Of a stretch of DNA of 64,000 bases, positions 16,739 to 25,548 are shown one piece after another. The notes beneath the pieces were generated by a model. The model saw only the letters and a list, made by a program, of their open reading frames with translations. It ran no database searches and was not told the origin of the DNA. Source of the stretch: Pseudochelatococcus sp047501465 (lineage in GTDB: Bacteria > Pseudomonadota > Alphaproteobacteria > Rhizobiales > Beijerinckiaceae). Positions within the stretch are counted from its first letter, which is position 1. The number at the start of each line of letters is the position of its first letter. The stretch lies in assembly GCF_047501465.1 (NCBI RefSeq), contig NZ_JAZDRL010000002.1:62001-126000 (forward strand), in the 5' to 3' direction. The position numbers and the translations under genes are program-made.

Positions 16739-18330
16739 CACGTCGCCGGTCTTCACGCACGAACAAGCCGGGTGCGAAGACGGCACCGGTGCGTGCGCAA
16801 TATCTGCGCGGAGATCGCTCGGGCATTCTGCACATGCGCCGCGCGGTCACGCGCGATGGTGGCGTGAATGTTCGCGAAGCGGCAGAGCGTGCCTCTGCCC
16901 TCGCATGGGACTTTATGCAGAATTCAGGCTGGCTTGCGGGTGCTGCACAACAGATCATCACCGACACCATCGGTAATGAGCTGCAGTTAAGCTGCCGTCC
17001 GGATCTCACCCGGCTTGGCTATTCGGATGCGGAAAAGTCTGCATTCTGCAAACTGGTTGAAGCACGCTGGCGGCAGTTCGCATGGTCGCCGGAGGAATGT
17101 GATCTTGCCGGAAAGGCGACGATTCCGGAAATTCTCGACGGGGTTATTCGCTACTACCTGGCAGGGGGTGAAGCGATTGGCGTGCTGGATTATCTCCCTG
17201 TTCGTCAGCGTGCACTTTATGGGATCAGGGTCGGGACCAAGATCTCGCTGGTTGCGCCGCACAGGCTCAAGCGCGAGACACAGGAGTTTGCCGGTCTCGA
17301 TCAGGGGATATTTCACGATAGCAATGGCCGCGCCACGCATTACCGGTTCCTGCGCCGGGAGGCTGGGATTGAGACCGAGGTTGATATTCCCGCATGGGAT
17401 GGCAACGGTTTGCGCCGTGTGATCCATGTCATGGACCGGGGCGAAAACCCTGACAGTGTGCGGGGCATCTCGCCATTGGCGCCAATTATGAAGGTTGCAG
17501 CGCAATTTGATCAGTTGGCTGATGCGACACTTGCAACTGCTCTCATGCAGACGGTGTTTGCCGCAACCATCAAAAGCCCGGAGCCATCGGTTGAGGCCTT
17601 TGAAGCGATCAGCGCACTTGAAGATGAAGAGCTGAAAGAGGATCTCCATTCGGTCTGGAGCCAGCGCATCGCCAAGCTGAAGGATGGTGGTGGCATCTCG
17701 ATGAATGATCCTGCCCGGATCAATCATCTGGGGCCAGGCGAAGACTTCCAGATGCATACGGCTCAAACGCCGGGTAGCCAGTACTTACCATTCTCGCAGA
17801 ACCTTCAGCGGGAAATGGCGCGCGCTCTTGGCGTGACCTTTGAAAGCCTGTCGATGGATCATTCCAATGCAACCTATTCATCAGTGCGCATGGGAATTTC
17901 GTCGGTCTGGCCGATTGTGGTGCGCCGCCGCGAGCGGATTGCCGCACCTTTCTGCCAGGCAATCTACGAGAACTGGCTGGATGAAATGATTTTCACCGGC
18001 CAGATCCCGTTCAAGGGGGGCTACACGGCATTTGCTGCCAATCGTTCTGCAGTGACGTGGACGGAATGGCAGGGACCAAGCCAGCCAACTGCCGACGATT
18101 ATCGTTCGGCTATGGCTGCAAAGGTGAGATTGGAGTCAGGTCTGTCATCGCTGGCGGATGAATGCGCATTGCAGGGCCGAAACTGGGAAGATGTCTCGCA
18201 GCAGCGTGCCACTGAAAAGGCATTGTTGCTGCAACAGGGCCTTCCCGTTCCGTTTGAACGCATGACCGGCGGGGCTGGCCCGAATGGCATGGCAGCTGAG
18301 GGCCAACGTGAACCAGCGAAGGTGGAATGA
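16735..18330 (+). CDS. Portal protein (lambda gpB family)
   Basis: 531 residues from ATG 16735, which overlaps the terL stop (ATGA) and follows GGAGCG; an in-frame ATG at 16720 is less well placed. Conserved features include the N-terminal NSGWLAGAAQQIITDTIG, the central RGISPLAPIMK and the C-terminal GVTFESLSMDHSNATYSSVR typical of lambda-type portals. It forms the ring through which DNA enters and leaves and to which the head-tail connector binds. Confidence 0.93.
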   Translation: MTRRRSSRTNKPGAKTAPVRAQYLRGDRSGILHMRRAVTRDGGVNVREAAERASALAWDFMQNSGWLAGAAQQIITDTIGNELQLSCRPDLTRLGYSDAEKSAFCKLVEARWRQFAWSPEECDLAGKATIPEILDGVIRYYLAGGEAIGVLDYLPVRQRALYGIRVGTKISLVAPHRLKRETQEFAGLDQGIFHDSNGRATHYRFLRREAGIETEVDIPAWDGNGLRRVIHVMDRGENPDSVRGISPLAPIMKVAAQFDQLADATLATALMQTVFAATIKSPEPSVEAFEAISALEDEELKEDLHSVWSQRIAKLKDGGGISMNDPARINHLGPGEDFQMHTAQTPGSQYLPFSQNLQREMARALGVTFESLSMDHSNATYSSVRMGISSVWPIVVRRRERIAAPFCQAIYENWLDEMIFTGQIPFKGGYTAFAANRSAVTWTEWQGPSQPTADDYRSAMAAKVRLESGLSSLADECALQGRNWEDVSQQRATEKALLLQQGLPVPFERMTGGAGPNGMAAEGQREPAKVE

Positions 18331-18563
18331 TGATCGACTGGTGCGAGAAGGCCAACAAGCTGCGAGAGCGGTACGAGGCTTTACGTGACGGCGAAGGGCT
18401 ATCAGAAGCGCGCTTCGGTGAAGATACCGTCAAATACACCAAAGCCGATATGGGATTGCTGCTCGCCGATCTGCGCGAGGCCGAACGCCTTTGCGCTGAA
18501 CAACAAGGCGTGAGGCTACGCCGCAGGCGCTTTGCCGCGACTGGCCGAATGCGGCCATACTAA
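18327..18563 (+). CDS. Head-tail joining protein gpW-like
   Basis: 78 residues, helical and basic at the end (LRRRRFAATGRMRPY). The form EALRDGEGLSEARFGEDTVKYTKADMGLLLADLREAE matches lambda gpW in length and pattern, the small protein that plugs the filled head before tail joining. It overlaps the portal stop by four bases. Confidence 0.75.
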   Translation: MMIDWCEKANKLRERYEALRDGEGLSEARFGEDTVKYTKADMGLLLADLREAERLCAEQQGVRLRRRRFAATGRMRPY

Positions 18564-18573
18564 GGATAAAACA

Positions 18574-19596
18574 ATGCCGATTTATCAGGACGGCGCACTG
18601 CACCTCTATGGTGTGGTGGGTGAGAACTATTGGGGTGAGGGCTTTACCGCGCTTCAGGTAATCGAGGCGTTGGCCGATCATGGTCGCGACAATGATATTA
18701 CCGTTCACATCAACTCTGGCGGTGGCATAGCCTCTGAAGGCGTTGCGATCTTCAACGCGCTCACCGTGCATAAAGGCCGGGTGCGAGTTGAGGTTGATGC
18801 GATTGCCGCGTCTGCTGCTTCCATCATTGCCATGGCTGGTGATGACATCGTGATGCGTGCTGGTGCGCTGATGATGATCCATGATCCAGCAAGCTTTAGC
18901 GCTGGCACTGCCGATGATCACGAAAAGCAACGCGATCTGCTCGACAAGATCGGCACTCAGATGGCAGCAATTTACGCGGATCGAAGTGGCCAGCAGGCCA
19001 GTGACGTTCGCGCCGCTATGAAGCAGGAGCTGTGGCTCACGCCCTCTGAAGCCGTTGAGCTGGGCTATGCGACTGAGTCCGAGGAAGAACGGGCTCTAGC
19101 ATGGGCGGCATTTGATTATCGCATCTATGCGCAGGCACCGGAACCGCTGACAGCGCTAGCCAAATCACGGCGCTGGACGCTTCCCAAAAACAACACGCCA
19201 CCTGCGGCCAAAGCCGCAATCAGACAGCAGGAGAAAACCATGTCAGGCACAACGCCAGCGGCATCAGAGACCGTTGATATCGATACCATCCGCATGCAGG
19301 CCGCCAGCGATGCTGTTCGCGCCTATCGCGAACGCCGCACGGCTGTGCTGGCGCTTGATGAAGCCAAGGGCCGCGAAAAGCTGGCCGAGGCGTTGCTGGA
19401 TACGGAATTGCCTGTCGAGCAGATCAAGGCAGCTCTTGGTGCTGCTCCCGTTGCATCTGATGCAAGCGCTCCAGACGCCAATGCCTATGAGGCCGCACGC
19501 GCAGTTGGAGCGGGGCTTTCATCGCAGCCGCCCGTTGCGCGTGGCGATCATGGCTGGGGCAAGGTCATCTCTCGCATCAACGGTACGGCTCGCTAA
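18574..19596 (+). CDS. Head maturation protease (ClpP/S14 type) with C-terminal scaffold
   Basis: 340 residues from ATG 18574 (AAGGA upstream). Residues 1-190 are a ClpP-like serine protease: INSGGGIASEGVAIFNAL, the nucleophile region AIAASAASIIAMAGD and the His in MMIHDPAS. The C-terminal part (223-340) is Ala/Glu-rich and helical like a scaffold. This is the lambda gpC arrangement: the protease processes prohead proteins and then itself. A second start inside the gene (19240) would make the scaffold alone. Confidence 0.9.
   Translation: MPIYQDGALHLYGVVGENYWGEGFTALQVIEALADHGRDNDITVHINSGGGIASEGVAIFNALTVHKGRVRVEVDAIAASAASIIAMAGDDIVMRAGALMMIHDPASFSAGTADDHEKQRDLLDKIGTQMAAIYADRSGQQASDVRAAMKQELWLTPSEAVELGYATESEEERALAWAAFDYRIYAQAPEPLTALAKSRRWTLPKNNTPPAAKAAIRQQEKTMSGTTPAASETVDIDTIRMQAASDAVRAYRERRTAVLALDEAKGREKLAEALLDTELPVEQIKAALGAAPVASDASAPDANAYEAARAVGAGLSSQPPVARGDHGWGKVISRINGTAR
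19240..19596 (+). CDS. Nested scaffold protein (Nu3-like), internal start of the protease gene
   Basis: ATG 19240 is in frame with the protease and preceded at ideal distance by CAGGAG. It would give a 118-residue product identical to the protease C-terminus (MSGTTPAASETVDIDTIRMQ onward), helical with a flexible Ala/Pro linker. Lambda makes Nu3 scaffold in just this way from the end of gene C. Seen: ribosome site and frame. Inferred: scaffold function. Confidence 0.65.
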   Translation: MSGTTPAASETVDIDTIRMQAASDAVRAYRERRTAVLALDEAKGREKLAEALLDTELPVEQIKAALGAAPVASDASAPDANAYEAARAVGAGLSSQPPVARGDHGWGKVISRINGTAR

Positions 19597-19633
19597 GCCA
19601 GCCAACACCCCATTCTGACCAAGAGGATTTGCC

Positions 19634-20284
19634 ATGACAAGGTTTACTGAAGCGCGCCATCCAGGCGAGTTCCTGATTTCGGAAGCAAGCGGCAACCGCT
19701 CGCGTGATGCCATTGTGATTGCTGCAGAACAGTCGATCCAGCCCGGACAAATGCTGGCAGGGCGAGCCATTCCAGCCAATGTCACTGCAGTGACATCCGT
19801 CGTTGCGGGCAACACAGGCAATGCGACTATTGCGCTTGCAAGCCCTGCCGTATCAGCTGCCGTCAAGCCTGGCATTTACCGTGGCATCGCGACAGCCGCG
19901 ACCACCGTGAAGTGGGAAGATCCCGACGGTGTCGCGATCGGAAACTCTACCCACGGCACCGCTTTCAACAAAGCCGTGAAGTTCACCATCACCGCAGGCG
20001 GCACGGCAACAGTTGTGGGTGATGTCTTTGAAGTAGCAGTGAGCATTGGCGCGGGTGACCTTGAATATGCTGCCTACGATCCAGCCGTTGACGGTGTTGA
20101 TGCCGTTCGTGCGGTTGCCTTTTATGGTGCAGAGACGGGCGTCGGTGAGACGGCCTCAATCACAGCCATCACCCGCGATGCTGAAGTGGCTGGTGTTTGC
20201 CTAGAGTTTCTGCCAGCCGTCACTGCAGATCAGCGGGCCGAGGCAAACGCTTCATTAAGAGCGTCCGGCATCATCGTTCGCTAA
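19634..20284 (+). CDS. Head decoration protein (gpD-like)
   Basis: 216 residues. The opening TEARHPGEFLISEASGNRSRD and closing LPAVTADQRAEANASLRASGIIVR match capsid decoration proteins of lambda gpD type that trimerise on the expanded head. The middle is enlarged and beta-rich (about 45-170), longer than lambda gpD, as in many alphaproteobacterial phages. Good ribosome site (AGAGGA) before the ATG. It sits between protease and major capsid as in lambda. Confidence 0.82.
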   Translation: MTRFTEARHPGEFLISEASGNRSRDAIVIAAEQSIQPGQMLAGRAIPANVTAVTSVVAGNTGNATIALASPAVSAAVKPGIYRGIATAATTVKWEDPDGVAIGNSTHGTAFNKAVKFTITAGGTATVVGDVFEVAVSIGAGDLEYAAYDPAVDGVDAVRAVAFYGAETGVGETASITAITRDAEVAGVCLEFLPAVTADQRAEANASLRASGIIVR

Positions 20285-20313
20285 CACAACTCCAATCATT
20301 CCGACTATCTTCC

Positions 20314-20335
20314 ACCCGCTCCGGCGGGTATTTTT
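20314..20335 (+). terminator. Hairpin with T5 before the major capsid gene
   Basis: ACCCGC-TCCG-GCGGGT (20314-20329) followed by A and five T; the capsid start is 12 bases later. Nearly the same element occurs at 28965-28986. It may partially terminate or process the late transcript. Confidence 0.6.
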
Positions 20336-20347
20336 ATGGAGCGAGCC

Positions 20348-21391
20348 ATGCTCGATATTTTCGCAACCAATCCGGCCTTCAGCGTCACGTCGCTGACAGA
20401 TGCCGTCAATGAAATCGCCGTCCGTCCCGGCCGCCTCGGGCAGCTGGGCTTATTCAGTGCGACTTCTGTTACCACGCTGACGATCTCCCTGGAGCGCATC
20501 GGCGACACCATCCAGCTTGTTGCACCTTCACCCCGTGGTGCACCGGGTGAAGTGCGTGATATGCCTAAGCGCTCAATCGAGAGCTTGTCTATCCCTCACT
20601 TCCAGCGCGATTGGAGCGTAGTTGCTGACGAAGTACAGGGCATTCGCGCCTATGGCAGTGAGACAGCCCTTCAGACCGTGCAAGGGATCGTCGGGCAGAA
20701 GATCGCCATGAACGTGGCCGATCTCGATCTCACCGATGAATATTCCCGCATCGGCGCTATTCAGGGCATCGTCACCTACAAGGGCGGTGAGACGCTGAAC
20801 CTCTTCACCAAGTTCGGTGTCGCCCAGCCTGCTGAAGAAGACTTCGATCTGGATAATGCTAATCCGGCAGAGGGCGTTCTGCGCAAGAAGTGTGTTGGTG
20901 TCATCCGCAGAACGCGGGCAGCGCTGGGTGGTGTGCCATTCTCCTACCTGCATGCGTTTGTTGGCGATAATTTCTTTGACGATCTGCTGTCTCACCCTGA
21001 AGTACGTGAGACATACAAGGGCTGGTCCGAGGCACAGATCCTGCGCGATAGCTACATCGGCAAGAACCGTGCTGACAATCCGATGTTTGAGTTCGGTGGC
21101 ATCGTCTGGGAAAACTACGGTGCGATCACCAACGAAGACAGCGGAGACGACGGGGCCTTGCTCGGCATCCAGACCAACAGCGCGAAGTTCGTGCCGGTCG
21201 GCGTGCCAGGCCTGTTCCGTACCTACTACGCGCCAGCTGATTACATCGAGACCGTCAACACGCTCGGCCAGCGTCTTTATGCCAAGCAGTGGCCGATGCA
21301 GAATGGCAAGGGCATTCATGGCGAGGTGCAGACAAACGCTCTGCATATAGCAACCCGTCCTGGCGCATTGCTGCGCGCCAGGCGCACCTGA
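20348..21391 (+). CDS. Major capsid protein (lambda gpE family)
   Basis: 347 residues from ATG 20348, chosen for GGAGCG upstream over an ATG at 20336 that lies directly on the terminator U-tract. Conserved blocks of the family: IPHFQRDWSVVADEVQGIRAYG, then LFTKFGVAQP, and near the end FRTYYAPADYIETVNTLGQRLYAKQ. It builds the icosahedral shell. Confidence 0.93.
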   Translation: MLDIFATNPAFSVTSLTDAVNEIAVRPGRLGQLGLFSATSVTTLTISLERIGDTIQLVAPSPRGAPGEVRDMPKRSIESLSIPHFQRDWSVVADEVQGIRAYGSETALQTVQGIVGQKIAMNVADLDLTDEYSRIGAIQGIVTYKGGETLNLFTKFGVAQPAEEDFDLDNANPAEGVLRKKCVGVIRRTRAALGGVPFSYLHAFVGDNFFDDLLSHPEVRETYKGWSEAQILRDSYIGKNRADNPMFEFGGIVWENYGAITNEDSGDDGALLGIQTNSAKFVPVGVPGLFRTYYAPADYIETVNTLGQRLYAKQWPMQNGKGIHGEVQTNALHIATRPGALLRARRT

Positions 21392-21402
21392 TGGTATGAA
21401 CC

Positions 21403-21783
21403 ATGAAGCCCGCGCGCTTCCACGACATCCGCGACAAAGTGCTCGTGGGTGTCAACCATGTCTTTGCCGAGCCGGTTCGGCTCACCTTTTTTGAAGGCAA
21501 GAAGCCCGATCCATCCCGGCTGCAGATCGAGATAGAGGCCGTTCTGCGCACAGGTGGCGGAACGGTTTCAAATGTCTCAGGCGGACAATCGCAAAGCTGG
21601 CGCACACGCATCACGGCCCAGAAGGCTGAGCTGCACATCAATCGCGCCACCTACACCGGGCCGGCTATCCAGCAGGGCGATATCGTGCGAGCGCTTTCAC
21701 GACCGGGCGAACCGCGCTTTGAAGTTCTGCACGTTGATGATCGCGGCCATTCACGGCTTGTAATCGAATTGGGGGAAGCATGA
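21403..21783 (+). CDS. Probable head-tail connector / completion protein
   Basis: 126 residues, beta-rich and short, placed directly after the major capsid gene where lambda has gpFII and other phages have stopper proteins. Features: VNHVFAEPVRLTFFEGKKPDP at the start, INRATYTGPAIQQGDIVRAL in the second half. No clear motif; function comes from position and size. Confidence 0.5.
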   Translation: MKPARFHDIRDKVLVGVNHVFAEPVRLTFFEGKKPDPSRLQIEIEAVLRTGGGTVSNVSGGQSQSWRTRITAQKAELHINRATYTGPAIQQGDIVRALSRPGEPRFEVLHVDDRGHSRLVIELGEA

Positions 21784-22649
21784 GCCTTGTCCGCATAGCG
21801 CTTCGCATCGCTGCCGTGCAGGCGCTGCGGGGGCGAACACTCGTTGGCGATAACGTGCTCGATAGCCAGATTGGTGCGCTTGATATGGCAGCTGATGGTT
21901 CGCTGAGTACCGATCAGAAAAAGCCATGGATTGCGGTCTACACAGACGCATCAAGCACGAAAGACAGCTTGACGGATGTTACGTTGCGGGCGCTTGCACC
22001 AAATGGTGCTACACAGATCCTCATTGAAACAGGACTGACTGCTGCTCATGTGGTGGTTGATCCGGAGACAGAAGAAAGCACTGTCTATACGGGCATCCCT
22101 GATACGGACGATGCCTTCGAGCTGCATGCCGATATCGTTGCCCGCCAGATTGCGGATGTTCTGACCGATCCGGATAATGGCTGGGCAGAAATCGTTCGCA
22201 GGTTCATCCTGACGTTTCGTTCAGTAGAGCGCCTGCGCACCAGTGGTGATCAGAACGGCACAAGACTGGCTGCGCAGCAAATCAGGATCACGGCCGATCT
22301 GGTGGTCGATCCGCTGCGGGGCGAGCCGCTAAAAGACGGATCGCCCATGAAGGCGTTTTTCGATAAATGCGAAGCTGATCTGCGGGTGCCAAATCCCGCT
22401 TATCCAGATGAGAGTAATGAGCCAACCACTGTTGATCCTGTTATCGCCTCGACCTTGGCGTTGATGCGTGTCCAGATCGAAACTGATGCCACGCCTTATG
22501 ACTGGCAGACAGCTCAATGTCGGTTTGGTTTCACGCGCCCGGAAGCAGATGCGCTTCTGCTTACTTCTCCAACGGGCGTGCCAGGTGATGCAAGGATCAC
22601 TGATATTACAGCACCAGATGCGTATTCTGATAAAGGATCTCAGATATGA
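21780..22649 (+). CDS. Conserved hypothetical phage protein, neck or tail-completion candidate
   Basis: 289 residues, acidic, starting within the stop of the previous gene (ATGA). N-terminal AVQALRGRTLVGDNVLDSQI and a later ETGLTAAHVVVDPETEES recur in my memory as a family seen between capsid and baseplate genes in alphaproteobacterial prophages, but no function is known to me. Overlap with both neighbours argues for a structural or assembly role. Confidence 0.55.
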   Translation: MSLVRIALRIAAVQALRGRTLVGDNVLDSQIGALDMAADGSLSTDQKKPWIAVYTDASSTKDSLTDVTLRALAPNGATQILIETGLTAAHVVVDPETEESTVYTGIPDTDDAFELHADIVARQIADVLTDPDNGWAEIVRRFILTFRSVERLRTSGDQNGTRLAAQQIRITADLVVDPLRGEPLKDGSPMKAFFDKCEADLRVPNPAYPDESNEPTTVDPVIASTLALMRVQIETDATPYDWQTAQCRFGFTRPEADALLLTSPTGVPGDARITDITAPDAYSDKGSQI

Positions 22650-23224
22650 GCGATCTGGCGGCGCATTTTGCGAGGCTCAATTATCGCATAGCCGAGCTTG
22701 AGCGCCGCGACCGCAACCGTTCGCGCATAGGCACTGTGAAAGAGGTTGATGCAGTCAAAGGGAAAGCTCGTGTTGAGCTGGCAAACGGCTTTGTGTCTGA
22801 TTGGATACCCTGGCAGGAACAAGCCGCAGGATCTGCCAGGACGCACTTTCCGCTTTCAACGGGTCAGCAGGTGCGTGTCCGCTCGCAGAACGGCGATCTG
22901 ACTGATGCAGAGATCGAGGCATCCCTGCCATCAGATACCATCACACGTCCTTCACAGAAGGGCGATGAGTATGTGCTTATTGATGTGGGTGATACCCGTA
23001 TTGTTGTCAGCGACGGAGGTGCAACCGTTTCCATCACGGCTGGTGACAGCAAACTTACAATAACAGACGGCACCATGACGCTTGAAGCTGCCGAGATCAC
23101 GCTTAAAGGCATAGTCAAGCTCGAGGGCGCATCCGTCACGCATAATAACGCAAACATTGGTGACACGCATATCCACGGCGGTGTCATGTCCGGGCCTGCA
23201 ACAACAGACGTTCCGGCAAACTAA
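22646..23224 (+). CDS. Baseplate assembly protein V (spike)
   Basis: 192 residues. The start LNYRIAELERRDRNRSRIGTV and the OB-fold region with VSDWIPWQEQAAG and FPLSTGQQV match P2 gpV; the C-terminal beta-helix part is built of short repeats (TRIVVSDGGATVSITAGDSK) and ends with a NIGDTHIHGGV motif, the usual metal-binding tip. It forms the membrane-piercing spike of the contractile tail. Overlaps the previous gene by four bases. Confidence 0.88.
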   Translation: MSDLAAHFARLNYRIAELERRDRNRSRIGTVKEVDAVKGKARVELANGFVSDWIPWQEQAAGSARTHFPLSTGQQVRVRSQNGDLTDAEIEASLPSDTITRPSQKGDEYVLIDVGDTRIVVSDGGATVSITAGDSKLTITDGTMTLEAAEITLKGIVKLEGASVTHNNANIGDTHIHGGVMSGPATTDVPAN

Positions 23225-23246
23225 TTCCTTGAATATGGAGGGCATT

Positions 23247-23438
23247 ATGCCGCTTTACGAAGTCAGGAAAACCGGCTGGCTGGCCGGAACGTATCGTTAT
23301 GCCGGTGGCAAGGTTGAGCTCACCGAGGATAAGGCGAGGTACTTTCTGCCGCCTCATGATGATCGCCTCGCACCCGTGCTGCCAGAGGTGTTGCTAACGC
23401 CTAAAAGCGTTTCAAAGCCCATATCCAAGAAAGATTAA
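23247..23438 (+). CDS. Small hypothetical baseplate-region protein
   Basis: 63 residues from ATG 23247, with GGAGGG upstream. The sequence YEVRKTGWLAGTYRYAGGKVELTEDKA resembles small proteins encoded between gpV and gpW in P2-like prophages. Function unknown. It lies 2 bases before the GTG of the next gene. Confidence 0.6.
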   Translation: MPLYEVRKTGWLAGTYRYAGGKVELTEDKARYFLPPHDDRLAPVLPEVLLTPKSVSKPISKKD

Positions 23439-23440
23439 TC

Positions 23441-23833
23441 GTGCCGAATTCTGTCGGCTTTGACCGTGAGACAGGTGCAATCATTACCGATTGGGATCAT
23501 GTCAGTCAGTCAATCGGTCTGAGCCTGACTACGCCTCGGTTCACACGGGTAATGCGCCGCCTGTTTGGTTCTGATCTAATGGGCATGATCGATGCTCCCA
23601 TGAACAGCCAGAATATGCTGCTCGTCATCCGTGCCGTTGCCGAGGCACTCCAGCCGCGCCTGATCGAGGGGCGTCAGTATGGTGAGCCACGGTTCAGGCT
23701 GGAGAAGGTGCAGGTTAATACGGCTGAGGCTTCCGCGCGGTTGACGATCACGGTTCGCGGGCAGTATCTGCCGCGTGGACATTTGGGTGATACGACACCA
23801 GCAGGTGTCCGAGGGGCAGAGGTCAGGTTATGA
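23441..23833 (+). CDS. Baseplate assembly protein W (gp25-like)
   Basis: 130 residues starting with GTG 23441. The pattern ITDWDHVSQSIGLSLTTPRF, then RVMRRLFGSDL and RLEKVQVNTAEASARLTITV is that of P2 gpW / T4 gp25, the baseplate wedge protein that nucleates the sheath. It overlaps the gpJ start (ATGA). Confidence 0.88.
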   Translation: MPNSVGFDRETGAIITDWDHVSQSIGLSLTTPRFTRVMRRLFGSDLMGMIDAPMNSQNMLLVIRAVAEALQPRLIEGRQYGEPRFRLEKVQVNTAEASARLTITVRGQYLPRGHLGDTTPAGVRGAEVRL

Positions 23834-24804
23834 GCCGTTTTGAGGATATTGATCTGGCTCGCCTTGGCGGTTTGCCTGATCTGTTTCCGGCAAATTATGA
23901 AGCTGAGGTGGATGCTATCCGCGCAAGCTTTGTTGCCCGCTGGAATGCCAAGCGTGCGATCAATTCGGCGCTTCCTGCGGCTGATACGCTATTCCTCGAA
24001 AACAACTCTACGCTCACATTGATCGAGGAATGCGCATGGCGGGTAACGCTTGCCAAACAGCAGTACAATGATGCTGTGCGTGCGGTGATGCTTGCCTCCA
24101 CCTGGGGCATTTATCTTGAGCAACGTGCATCAGAGTTTGGCCTGACACGGCGAGTAATTGATCCGGGTAATCCGCAGGCGATACCGCCTGTTCCGGCTAT
24201 TCTGGAAAGCGATGAGGAACTGCGCCGCCGTCGTCAGATGGCCGTTGAGGCGGTTAGCACGGCTGGTCCTTATGGAGCCTATATCTGGTGGGCACTTGAG
24301 GCGCATCCGCAGATCAAGTCAGTTGCCGTTTATGGGCCTGAGAGCGGTCTGGTTGATCCGGGCGAGGTGCTTGTTATCGTGCTTGATAAGCGCGGCGATG
24401 GGACTGCGCCACAAGCGGTTCTGGACGCGGTGAGCAGCAAGCTATCCGCTGCGACCGTACGGCCATTGACGGATCGGCCCGTATATGTCGAGGCGGCAGA
24501 AGTCATCGCTTATGATGTCTCGGTCAAACTGACAGTGCTGCCGGGGCCGGATAATGAACTTGTCCGTCAACGGGCTTTGGCACGGGTGACGGCCCATGTC
24601 ACGGATCGGCATAAGGCTGGTGCAACTGTGACCGTATCGGGCATTGCGGCTGCAGCCAGCATTGTCGATGAACGGGGAAAAGCGCTGATTGAAATGGTCG
24701 AGGTGCTGTTACCTGCTGCCAATATCGTGCCCGGCCCCAAGGAGGCTGCCTTCGCGCAATCGATCACCGTCACCACGGATGTGCTCAATGACCTTGTCCT
24801 ATGA
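23830..24804 (+). CDS. Baseplate assembly protein J
   Basis: 324 residues, full length for P2 gpJ. Recognisable blocks: WGIYLEQRASEFGLTRRVI, then ESDEELRRRRQMAVEAVSTAGP and YIWWALEAHPQIKSVAVYGP, and a C-terminal VTVTSDVLNDLVL-like end. It forms the wedge of the baseplate together with W and I. Coupled to W by a four-base overlap. Confidence 0.92.
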   Translation: MSRFEDIDLARLGGLPDLFPANYEAEVDAIRASFVARWNAKRAINSALPAADTLFLENNSTLTLIEECAWRVTLAKQQYNDAVRAVMLASTWGIYLEQRASEFGLTRRVIDPGNPQAIPPVPAILESDEELRRRRQMAVEAVSTAGPYGAYIWWALEAHPQIKSVAVYGPESGLVDPGEVLVIVLDKRGDGTAPQAVLDAVSSKLSAATVRPLTDRPVYVEAAEVIAYDVSVKLTVLPGPDNELVRQRALARVTAHVTDRHKAGATVTVSGIAAAASIVDERGKALIEMVEVLLPAANIVPGPKEAAFAQSITVTTDVLNDLVL

Positions 24805-25531
24805 TGACGGTAGCACGGTCGTTCAGCTTGTCATTGGCGGAATTCCGGTCACGGTTGGTGGTCGCGCAATCGGGTTTGGTCGCAGGCCATGGGATGGTCG
24901 TCGGCAGCGCTCATTATTGCCTGATCCAAGTGAATATGAGCATGCACTTTCAGAAGCATTTGCTGCAGCCTTTGCAAAGCTACCTGATGCATGGAGCATT
25001 CCTGATGTTCTGAGTTGGGAGCGTTGCCCGGCTGTATTGCTTCCATGGCTCGCCTGGGAGTGGTCAGTTGATGAATGGCAGCGTGATTGGCCTGAAGAGA
25101 CACAGCGTGCGGTGATTGCTGCATCGTGGGGCTTCCATGCCGTCAAGGGCAGTGCAGGCGCCATGCAGATCGCCATAGGTGCGCTTGGCTATGGAATAGA
25201 GGTCACGGAATGGTGGCAGACTGTTCCGCCCCGTGAGCCCTATACTTATCGTTACAAACTGACCTCGCCATTTGGTCGCCCATGGACGGACAGCGAAGTC
25301 AAAAGCATTGAGCGGATCTCGCTTCGGGCCAAGAACGTGCGTTCATGGCTTGAGGCGGTTGAGATGCATGTTTCCGGGGCTAACGTTCCCGTCAATTGTG
25401 GCGCTGTTGTGCGCTCGCATATCCGCGTATCGCCCGTCACCGATCCCGTTACCCAACTTGGTGCGCGTGCTTCGCTCTTTGCAGGCGTTGCAGTTCGTAG
25501 CCGCATGCGCGTTGTAATTACTGTTCAATAA
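24788..25531 (+). CDS. Tail protein I (baseplate)
   Basis: 247 residues from ATG 24788, which lies inside the end of gpJ. The family signature is clear: LLPWLAWEWSVDEWQRDWPE followed by VIAASWGFHAVKGSAGAMQI, as in P2 gpI, a wedge component. The N-terminal 50 residues are less conserved and the C-terminal part is beta-rich. Confidence 0.85.
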   Translation: MTLSYDDGSTVVQLVIGGIPVTVGGRAIGFGRRPWDGRRQRSLLPDPSEYEHALSEAFAAAFAKLPDAWSIPDVLSWERCPAVLLPWLAWEWSVDEWQRDWPEETQRAVIAASWGFHAVKGSAGAMQIAIGALGYGIEVTEWWQTVPPREPYTYRYKLTSPFGRPWTDSEVKSIERISLRAKNVRSWLEAVEMHVSGANVPVNCGAVVRSHIRVSPVTDPVTQLGARASLFAGVAVRSRMRVVITVQ

Positions 25532-25548
25532 AAATCACAGGACTAACC

